A stretch of DNA of 64,000 nt from Coccinella septempunctata. Taxonomy: Eukaryota > Arthropoda > Insecta > Coleoptera > Coccinellidae. Made by a program: the position numbers and the translations under genes. The stretch is from the NCBI RefSeq assembly GCF_907165205.1, contig NC_058193.1, positions 12,259,544 through 12,323,543 on the forward strand, in the 5' to 3' direction. Numbering within the stretch: the stretch's first letter is position 1; each line of letters opens with the position of its first letter. Positions 49,401 to 61,400 of the stretch are shown in pieces. The notes beneath the pieces are model-generated. The model saw nothing but the letters and a program-made list of their open reading frames with translations. It was not told the origin of the DNA and did not search any database.

Positions 49401-52400
49401 TTTTCGAATTGAGATGCACATGTTGAATTTCAGATCGATAGTTCTGATAGGAATTGAGATTTCAGTGGTCAATTCGGCAAAGTGTGATATCAATTCCTTG
49501 AAAACTGTTGGATCAATTCGAACCAAATCTTGAAACTGCACATAGTTTTCGAAATGAGATGCATATGTTGAATTTCAGTTCGATAGTTCTGATAGGAATT
49601 GAGATTTCAGTTGTCTATTCGGCAAAGTGTGATATCAATTCCTCAAAAACTGTTGAATCAATTCGACCCAAATCTTGAAACTGCACATAGTTTTCGAATT
49701 GAGATGCACATGTTGAATTTCAGATCGATAGTTCTGATAGGAATGAAGATTTCAGTAGTCGATTCGGCAAAATATCATTTCAATTCCTAAGGAACTATTG
49801 GATCGATTCGAACCAAATCTTGAAACTGCACATAGTTTTCGAATTGAGATGCACCTGTTGAATTTCAGTTCGATAGTTCAGATAGGAATTGATATTTCAG
49901 TGGTCAATTCGGCAAAGTGTGATATCAATTCCTCGAAAACTGTTGGATCAATTCGAACCAAATCTTGAAACTGCACATAGTTTTCGAATTGAGATGCACA
50001 TGTCGAATTTCAGTTCGATAGTGCAGATAGGAATTGAGATTTCAGTGGTCTATTCGGCAAAGTGTGATATCAATTCCTCAAAAACTGTTGAACCAATTCG
50101 ACCCAAATCTTGAAACTGCACATAGTTTTCGAATTGAGATGCACATCTTGAATTTCAGATCGATAGTTCTGATAGGAATGAAGATTTCAGTAGTCGATTC
50201 GGCAAAATATCATTTCAATTCCTAAGGAACTATTGGATCAATTCGAACCAAATCTTGAAACTTTACACAGTTTTCGAATTGAGATGCACATGTTGAATTT
50301 CAGTTCGATAGTTCAGATAGGAATTGAGATTTCAGTAGTCGATTCGACAAAATATTATTTCAATTCCTAAGGAACTATTGGATCAATTCGAACCAAATCT
50401 TGAAACTGCACATAGTTTTCGAATTGAGATGCACCTGTTGAATTTCAGTTCGATAGTTCAGATAGGAATTGATATTTCAGTGGTCAATTCGGCAAAGTGT
50501 GATATCAATTCCTCGAAAACTGTTGGATCAATTCGAACCAAATCTTGAAACTGCACATAGTTTTCGAATTGAGATTCACATGTTGAATTTCAGTTCGACA
50601 GTGCAGATAGGAATTGAGACTTCAATGGTCGATTCGACAAAATATCATTTCAATTCCTAAGGAACTATTGGATCAATTGGACCCACATCCCGAAACTGTA
50701 CACAGTTTTTGATTCGAGATGCACATGTTGAATTTTTGTTCGATATTTCAGATAGGAATTGTGATTTCAGTGGTCAATTCGGCAAAGTGTCATATCAATT
50801 CCTCGAAAACTGTTGGATCAATTCGAACCAAATCTTGAAACTGCACATAGTTTTCGGTTTGAGATGCACATGTTGAATTTCAGTTCGATAATTCAGATAT
50901 GAATTGAGATTTTAGTGGTCAATTCGGCAAAGTGTGAAATCAATTCCTCGAAAATTGTTGGATGAATTCGAACCAAATCTTGAAACTTTACACAGTTTTC
51001 GGTTTGAGATGCACATGTTGAATTTCAGTTCGATAATTCAGATATGAATTGAGATTTCAGTGGTCAATTCGGCAAAGTGTGATATCAATTCCTCGAAAAC
51101 TGTTGGATCAATTCGAACCAAATCTTGAAACTGCACATAGTTTTCGAATTGAGATGCACATGTTGAATGTCAGTTCGACAGTTCAGATAGGAATTGAGAT
51201 TTCAGTGGTCGATTCGACAAAATATCATTTCAATTCCTAAGGAACTATTGGATCAATTCGACCCAAATCCCGAAACTGTACACAGTTTTTGATTTGAGAT
51301 GCACATGTTGAATTTTTGTTCGATATTTCAGATAGGAATTGTGATTTCAGTGGTCAATTCGGCAAAGTGTCATATCAATTCCTCGAAAACTGTTGGATCA
51401 ATTCGACCCAAATCTCGAAACTGTACACAGTTTTCGGTTTGAGATGCACATGTTGAATTTCAGTTCGATAGTTCAGATAGGAATTGAGATTTTAGTGGTC
51501 AATTCGGCAATGTGTGATATCAATTCCTCGAAAATTGTTGGATCAATTCGAACCAAATCTTGAAACTGCACATAGTTTTCGAATTGAGATGCACATGTTG
51601 AATTTCAGTTCGATAGTTCAGATAGGAATTGATATTTCAGTGGTCAATTCGGCAAAGTGTGATATTAATTCCTAGAAAATTATTGGATCAATTCGAACCA
51701 AATCTTGAAACTTTACACAGTTTTCGAATTGAGATGCACATGTTGAATTTCAGTTCGATAGTTCAGATAGGAATTGAGATTTCAGTAGTCGATTCGACAA
51801 AATATTATTTCAATTCCTAAGGAACTATTGGATCAATTCGAACCAAATCTTGAAACTGCACATAGTTTTCGAATTGAGATGCACCTGTTGAATTTCAGTT
51901 CGATAGTTCAGATAGGAATTGATATTTCAGTGGTCAATTCGGCAAAGTGTGATATCAATTCCTCGAAAACTGTTGGATCAATTCGAACCAAATCTTGAAA
52001 CTGCACATAGTTTTCGAATTGAGATGCACATGTTGAATTTCAGTTCGATAGTGCCAGATAGGAATTGAGATTTCAGTGGTCTATTCGGCAAAGTGTGATA
52101 TCGATTACTCGAAAACTGTTGGATCAATTCGAACCAAATCTTGAAACTGCACATAGTTTTCGAAATGAGATGCACATGTTGAATTTCAGTTCTATAGTTC
52201 AGATAGGAATTGAGATTTCAGTGGTCAATTCGGCAAAGTGTGATATCAATTCCTCGAAAACTGTTGGATCAATTTGAACCAAATCTTGAAACTGCACATA
52301 GTTTTCGAAATGAGATGCACATGTTGAATTTCAGATCGATAGTTTTAATAGGAATGGAGATTTCAGAAGTCGATTCGACAAAATATCATTTCAATTCCTA

Positions 52401-55400
52401 AGGAACTATTGGATCGATTCGAACCAAATCTTGAAACTGCACATAGTTTTCGAATTGAGATGCACATGTTGAATTTCAGTTCGATAGTGCAGATAGGAAT
52501 TGAGATTTCAGTGGTCTATTCGGCAAAGTGTGATATCAATTCCTCAAAAACTGTTGAACCAATTCGACCCAAATCTTGAAACTGCACATAGTTTTCGAAT
52601 TGAGATGCACATGTTGAATTTCAGATCGATAGTTCTGATAGGAATGGAGATTTCAGAAGTCGATTCGACAAAATATCATTTCAATTCCTAAGGAACTATT
52701 GGATCGATTCGAACCAAATCTTGAAACTGCACATAGTTTTCGAATTGAGATGCACATGTTGAATTTCAGTTCGATAGTGCAGATAGGAATTGAGATTTCA
52801 GTGGTCTATTCGGCAAAGTGTGATATCAATTCCTCAAAAACTGTTGAACCGATTCGACCCAAATCTTGAAACTGCACATAGTTTTCGAATTGAGATGCAC
52901 ATGTTGAATTTCAGATCGATAGTTCTGATAGGAATGAAGATTTCAGTAGTCGATTCGGCAAAATATCATTTCAATTCCTAAGGAACTATTTGATCGATTC
53001 GAACTAAATCTTGAAACTGCACATAGTTTTCGAATTGAGATGCACATGTTGAATTTCAGTTCGGTAGTTCAGATAGGAATTGAGATTTCAGTAGTCGATT
53101 CGGCAAAATATCATTTCAATTCCTAAGGAACTATTAGATCGATTCGAACCAAATCTTGAAACTGCACATAGTTTTCGAATTGAGATGCACATGTTGAATT
53201 TCAGTTCGATAGTGCAGATAGGAATTGAGATTTCAGTGGTCTGTTCGGCAAAGTGTGATATCAATTCCTCGAAAACTGTTGGATCAATTCGAACCAAATC
53301 TTGAAACTGCACATAGTTTTCGAAATGAGATGCACATGTTGAATTTCAGATCGATAGTTTTAATAGTAATGGAGATTTCAGAAGTCGATTCGACAAAATA
53401 TCATTTCAATTCCTCAAAAACTGTTGAACCAATTCGACTCAAATCTTGAAACTGCACATAGTTTTCGAATTGAGATGCACATGTTGAATTTCAGATCGAT
53501 AGTTCTGATAGGAATTGAGATTTCAGTGGTCAATTCGGCAAAGTGTGATATCAATTCCTTGAAAACTGTTGGATCAATTCGAACCAAATCTTGAAACAGC
53601 ACATAGTTTTCGAATTGAAATGCACATGTTGAATTTCAGTTCGATAGTTCAGATAGGAATTGATATTTCAGTGGTCAATTCGGCAAAGTGTGATATTAAT
53701 TCCTCGAAAATTATTGGATCAATTCGAACCAAATCTTGAAACTTTACACAGTTTTCGAATTGAGATGCACATGTTGAATTTCAGTTCGATAGTTCAGATA
53801 GGAATTGATATTTCAGTGGTCAATTCGGCAAAGTGTGATATCAATTTCTCGAAAACTGTTGGATCAATTCGAACCAAATCTTGAAACTGCACATAGTTTT
53901 CGAATTGAGATGCACATGTTGAATTTCAGTTCTATAGTTCAGATAGGAATTGAGATTTCAGTAGTCAATTCGGCAAAGTGTGATATCAATTCCTCGAAAA
54001 CTGTTGGATCAATTCGAACCAAATCTTGAAACTGCACATAGTTTTCGAATTGAGATGCACCTGTTGAATTTCAGTTCGATAGTTCAGATAGGAATTGATA
54101 TTTCAGTGGTCAATTCGGCAAAGTGTGATATCAATTCCTCGAAAACTGTTGGATCAATTCGAACCAAATCTTGAAACTGCACATAGTTTTCGAATTGAGA
54201 TGCACATGTTGAATTTCAGTTCGATAGTGCAGATAGGAATTGAGATTTCAGTGGTCTATTCGGCAAAGTGTGATATCGATTCCTCGAAAACTGTTGGATC
54301 AATTCGAACCAAATCTTGAAACTGCACATAGTTTTCGAAATGAGATGCACATGTTGAATTTCAGTTCTATAGTTCAGATAGGAATTGAGATTTCAGTAGT
54401 CAATTCGGCAAAGTGTGATATCAATTCCTCGAAAACTGTTGGATCAATTCGAACCAAATCTTGAAACTGCACATAGTTTTTGAAATGAGATGCATATGTT
54501 GAATTTCAGATCGATAGTTCTAATAGGAATGGAGATTTCAGAAGTCGATTCGACAAAATATCATTTCAATTCCTAAGGAACTATTGGATCGATTCGAACC
54601 AAATCTTGAAACTGCACATAATTTTCGAATTGAGATGCACATGTTGAATTTCAGTTCGATAGTGCAGATAGGAATTGAGATTTCAGTGGTCTATTCGGCA
54701 AAGTGTGATATCAATTCCTCAAAAACTGTTGAACCAATTCGACCCAAATCTTGAAACTGCACATAGTTTTCGAATTGAGATGCACATGTTGAATTTCAGA
54801 TCGATAGTTCTGATAGGAATGAAGATTTCAGTAGTCGATTCGGCAAAATATCATTTCAATTCCTAAGGAATTATTTGATCGATTCGAACCAAATCTTGAA
54901 ACTGCACATAGTTTTCGAATTGAGATGCACATGTTGAATTTCAGTTCGATAGTTCAGATAGGAATTGAGATTTCAGTAGTCGATTCGGCAAAATATCATT
55001 TCAATTCCTAAGGAACTATTAGATCGATTCGAACCAAATCTTGAAACTGCACATAGTTTTCGAATTGAGATGCACATGTTGAATTTCAGTTCGATAGTGC
55101 AGATAGGAATTGAGATTTCAGTGGTCTGTTCGGCAAAGTGTGATATCAATTCCTCGAAAACTGTTGGATCAATTCGAACCAAATCTTGAAACTGCACATA
55201 GTTTTCGAAATGAGTTGCACATGTTGAATTTCAGATCGATAGTTTTAATAGGAATGGAGATTTCAGAAGTCGATTCGACAAAATATCATTTCAATTCCTC
55301 AAAAACTGTTGAACCAATTCGACTCAAATCTTGAAACTGCACATAGTTTTCGAATTGAGATGCACATGTTGAATTTCAGTTCGATAGTTCTGATAGGAAT

Positions 55401-58400
55401 TGAGATTTCAGTGGTCAATTCGGCAAAGTGTGATATCAATTCCTCGAAAACTGTTGGATCAATTCGAACCAAATCTTGAAACTGCACATAGTTTTCGAAA
55501 TGAGATGCATATGTTGAATTTCAGTTCGATAGTTCTGATAAGAATTGAGATTTCAGTTGTCTATTCGGCAAAGTGTGATATCAATTCCTCGAAAACTGTT
55601 GAATCGATTCGAACCAAATCTTGAAACTGCACATAGTTTTCGAATTGAGATGCACATGTTGAATTTCAGATCGATAGTTCTGATAGGAATGAAGATTTCA
55701 GTAGTCGATTCGGCAAAATATCATTTCAATTCCTAAGGAACTATTGGATCGATTCGAACCAAATCTTGAACTGCACATAGTTTTCGAATTGAGATGCACC
55801 TGTTGAATTTCAGTTCGATAGTTCAGATAGGAATTGATATTTCAGTGGTCAATTCGGCAAAGTGTGATATCAATTCCTCGAAAACTGTTGGATCAATTCG
55901 AACCAAATCTTGAAACTGCACATAGTTTTCGAATTGAGATGCACATGTTGAATTTCAGTTCGATAGTGCAGATAGGAATTGAGATTTCAGTGGTCTATTC
56001 GGCAAAGTGTGATATCGATTCCTCGAAAACTGTTGGATCAATTCGAACCAAATCTTGAAACTGCACATAGTTTTCGAAATGAGATGCACATGTTGAATTT
56101 CAGTTCTATAGTTCAGATAGGAATTGAGATTTCAGTGGTCAATTCGGCAAAGTGTGATATCAATTCCTCGAAAACTGTTGGATCAATTCGAACCAAATCT
56201 TGAAACTGCACATAGTTTTCGAAATGAGATGCACATGTTGAATTTCAGATCGATAGTTTTAATAGGAATGGAGATTTCAGAAGTCGATTCGACAAAATAT
56301 CATTTCAATTCCTAAGGAACTATTGGATCGATTCGAACCAAATCTTGAAACTGCACATAGTTTTCGAATTGAGATGCACATGTTGAATTTCAGTTCGATA
56401 GTGCAGATAGGAATTGAGATTTCAGTGGTCTATTCGGCAAAGTGTGATATCAATTCCTCAAAAACTGTTGAACCAATTCGACCCAAATCTTGAAACTGCA
56501 CATAGTTTTCGAATTGAGATGCACATGTTGAATTTCAGATCGATAGTTCTGATAGGAATGGAGATTTCAGAAGTCGATTCGACAAAATATCATTTCAATT
56601 CCTAAGGAACTATTGGATCGATTCGAACCAAATCTTGAAACTGCACATAGTTTTCGAATTGAGATGCACATGTTGAATTTCAGTTCGATAGTGCAGATAG
56701 GAATTGAGATTTCAGTGGTCTATTCGGCAAAGTGTGATATCAATTCCTCAAAAACTGTTGAACCAATTCGACCCAAATCTTGAAACTGCACATAGTTTTC
56801 GAATTGAGATGCACATGTTGAATTTCAGATCGATAGTTCTGATAGGAATGAAGATTTCAGTAGTCGATTCGGCAAAATATCATTTCAATTCCTAAGGAAC
56901 TATTTGATCGATTCGAACCAAATCTTGAAACTGCACATAGTTTTCGAATTGAGATGCACATGTTGAATTTCAGTTCGGTAGTTCAGATAGGAATTGAGAT
57001 TTCAGTAGTCGATTCGGCAAAATATCATTTCAATTCCTAAGGAACTATTAGATCGATTCGAACCAAATCTTGAAACTGCACATAGTTTTCGAATTGAGAT
57101 GCACATGTTGAATTTCAGTTCGATAGTGCAGATAGGAATTGAGATTTCAGTGGTCTGTTCGGCAAAGTGTGATATCAATTCCTCGAAAACTGTTGGATCA
57201 ATTCGAACCAAATCTTGAAACTGCACATAGTTTTCGAAATGAGATGCACATGTTGAATTTCAGATCGATAGTTTTAATAGGAATGGAGATTTCAGAAGTC
57301 GATTCGACAAAATATCATTTCAATTCCTCAAAAACTGTTGAACCAATTCGACTCAAATCTTGAAACTGCACATAGTTTTCGAATTGAGATGCACATGTTG
57401 AATTTCAGATCGATAGTTCTGATAGGAATTGAGATTTCAGTGGTCAATTCGGCAAAGTGTGATATCAATTCCTTGAAAACTGTTGGATCAATTCGAACCA
57501 AATCTTGAAACAGCACATAGTTTTCGAATTGAAATGCACATGTTGAATTTCAGTTCGATAGTTCAGATAGGAATTGATATTTCAGTGGTCAATTCGGCAA
57601 AGTGTGATATTAATTCCTCGGAAATTATTGGATCAATTCGAACCAAATCTTGAAACTTTACACAGTTTTCGAATTGAGATGCACATGTTGAATTTCAGTT
57701 CGATAGTTCAGATAGGAATTGAGATTTCAGTAGTCGATTCGACAAAATATTATTTCAATTCCTAAGGAACTATTGGATCAATTCGAACCAAATCTTGAAA
57801 CTGCACATAGTTTTCGAATTGAGATGCACCTGTTGAATTTCAGTTCGATAGTTCAGATAGGAATTGATATTTCAGTGGTCAATTCGGCAAAGTGTGATAT
57901 CAATTCCTCGAAAACTGTTGGATCAATTCGAACCAAATCTTGAAACTGCACTGCACATAGTTTTCGAATTGAGATGCACATGTTGAATTTCAGTTCGATA
58001 GTGCAGATAGGAATTGAGACTTCAATGGTCGATTCGACAAAATATCATTTCAATTCCTAAAGAACTATTGGATCAATTGGACCCAAATCCCGAAACTGTA
58101 CACAGTTTTTGATTCGAGATGCACATGTTGAATTTTTGTTCGATATTTCAGATAGGAATTGTGATTTCAGTGGTCAATTCGGCAAAGTGTCATATCAATT
58201 CCTCGAAAACTGTTGGATCAATTCGAACCAAATCTTGAAACTGCACATAGTTTTCGGTTTGAGATGCACATGTTGAATTTCAGTTCGATAATTCAGATAT
58301 GAATTGAGATTTTAGTGGTCAATTCGGCAAAGTGTGAAATCAATTCCTCGAAAATTGTTGGATGAATTCGAACCAAATCTTGAAACTTTACACAGTTTTC

Positions 58401-61400
58401 GGTTTGAGATGCACATGTTGAATTTCAGTTCGATAATTCAGATATGAATTGAGATTTCAGTGGTCAATTCGGCAAAGTGTGATATCAATTCCTCGAAAAC
58501 TGTTGGATCAATTCGAACCAAATCTTGAAACTGCACATAGTTTTCGAATTGAGATGCACATGTTGAATTTCAGTTCGATAATTCAGATATGAATTGAGAT
58601 TTCAGTGGTCGATTCGACAAAATATCATTTCAATTCCTAAGGAACTATTGGATCAATTCGACCCAAATCCCGAAACTGTACACAGTTTTTGATTTGAGAT
58701 GCACATGTTGAATTTTTGTTCGATATTTCAGATAGGAATTGTGATTTCAGTGGTCAATTCGGCAAAGTGTCATATCAATTCCTCGAAAACTGTTGGATCA
58801 ATTCGACCCAAATCTCGAAACTGTACACAGTTTTCGGTTTGAGATGCACATGTTGAATTTCAGTTCGATAGTTCAGATAGGAATTGAGATTTTAGTGGTC
58901 AATTCGGCAATGTGTGATATCAATTCCTCGAAAATTTTTGGATCAATTCGAACCAAATCTTGAAACAGCACATAGTTTTCGAATTGAAATGCACATGTTG
59001 AATTTCAGTTCGATAGTTCAGATAGGAATTGATATTTCAGTGGTCAATTCGGCAAAGTGTGATATTAATTCCTAGAAAATTATTGGATCAATTCGAACCA
59101 AATCTTGAAACTTTACACAGTTTTCGAATTGAGATGCACATGTTGAATTTCAGTTCGATAGTTCAGATAGGAATTGAGATTTCAGTAGTCGATTCGACAA
59201 AATATTATTTCAATTCCTAAGGAACTATTGGATCAATTCGAACCAAATCTTGAAACTGCACATAGTTTTCGAATTGAGATGCACCTGTTGAATTTCAGTT
59301 CGATAGTTCAGATAGGAATTGATATTTCAGTGGTCAATTCGGCAAAGTGTGATATCAATTCCTCGAAAACTGTTGGATCAATTCGAACCAAATCTTGAAA
59401 CTGCACATAGTTTTCGAATTGAGATGCACATGTTGAATTTCAGTTCGATAGTGCAGATAGGAATTGAGATTTCAGTGGTCTATTCGGCAAAGTGTGATAT
59501 CGATTCCTCGAAAACTGTTGGAACAATTCGAACCAAATCTTGAAACTGCACATAGTTTTCGAAATGAGATGCACATGTTGAATTTCAGTTCGATAGTTCA
59601 GATAGGAATTGAGATTTCAGTGGTCAATTCGGCAAAGTGTGATATCAATTCCTCGAAAACTGTTGGATCAATTCGAACCAAATCTTGAAACTGCACATAG
59701 TTTTCGAAATGAGATGCACATGTTGAATTTCAGATCGATAGTTTTAATAGGAATGGAGATTTCAGAAGTCGATTCGACAAAATATCATTTCAATTCCTAA
59801 GGAACTATTTGATCGATTCGAACCAAATCTTGAAACTGCACATAGTTTTCGAATTGAGATGCACATGTTGAATTTCAGTTCGATAGTGCAGATAGGAATT
59901 GAGATTTCAGTGGTCTATTCGGCAAAGTGTGATATCAATTCCTCAAAAACTGTTGAACCAATTCGACCCAAATCTTGAAACTGCACATAGTTTTCGAATT
60001 GAGATGCACATGTTGAATTTCAGAACTATCGATCTGATAGGAATGGAGATTTCAGAAGTCGATTCGACAAAATATCATTTCAATTCCTAAGGAACTTTTG
60101 GTTCGAATCGATCCAAATCTTGAAACTGCACATAGTTTTCGAATTGAGATGCACATGTTGAATTTCAGTTCGATAGTGCAGATAGGAATTGAGATTTCAG
60201 TGGTCTATTCGGCAAAGTGTGATATCAATTCCTCAAAAACTGTTGAACCAATTCGACCCAAATCTTGAAACTGCACATAGTTTTCGAATTGAGATGCACA
60301 TGTTGAATTTCAGATCGATAGTTCTGATAGGAATGAAGATTTCAGTAGTCGATTCGGCAAAATATCATTTCAATTCCTAAGGAACTATTTGATCGATTCG
60401 AACTAAATCTTGAAACTGCACATAGTTTTCGAATTGAGATGCACATGTTGAATTTCAGTTCGGTAGTTCAGATAGGAATTGAGATTTCAGTAGTCGATTC
60501 GGCAAAATATCATTTCAATTCCTAAGGAACTATTAGATCGATTCGAACCAAATCTTGAAACTGCACATAGTTTTCGAATTGAGATGCACATGTTGAATTT
60601 CAGTTCGATAGTGCAGATAGGAATTGAGATTTCAGTGGTCTGTTCGGCAAAGTGTGATATCAATTCCTCGAAAACTGTTGGATCAATTCGAACCAAATCT
60701 TGAAACTGCACATAGTTTTCGAAATGAGATGCACATGTTGAATTTCAGATCGATAGTTTAAATAGGAATGGAGATTTCAGAAGTCGATTCGACAAAATAT
60801 CATTTCAATTCCTCAAAAACTGTTGAACCAATTCGACTCAAATCTTGAAACTGCACATAGTTTTCGAATTGAGATGCACATGTTGAATTTCAGATCGATA
60901 GTTCTGATAGGAATTGAGATTTCAGTGGTCAATTCGGCAAAGTGTGATATCAATTCCTTGAAAACTGTTGGATCAATTCGAACCAAATCTTGAAACAGCA
61001 CATAGTTTTCGAATTGAAATGCACATGTTGAATTTCAGTTCGATAGTTCAGATAGGAATTGATATTTCAGTGGTCAATTCGGCAAAGTGTGATATTAATT
61101 CCTCGAAAATTATTGGATCAATTCGAACCAAATCTTGAAACTTTACACAGTTTTCGAATTGAGATGCACATGTTGAATTTCAGTTCGATAGTTCAGATAG
61201 GAATTGAGATTTCAGTAGTCGATTCGACAAAATATTATTTCAATTCCTAAGGAACTATTGGATCAATTCGAACCAAATCTTGAAACTGCACATAGTTTTC
61301 GAATTGAGATGCACCTGTTGAATTTCAGTTCGATAGTTCAGATAGGAATTGATATTTCAGTGGTCAATTCGGCAAAGTGTGATATCAATTTCTCGAAAAC

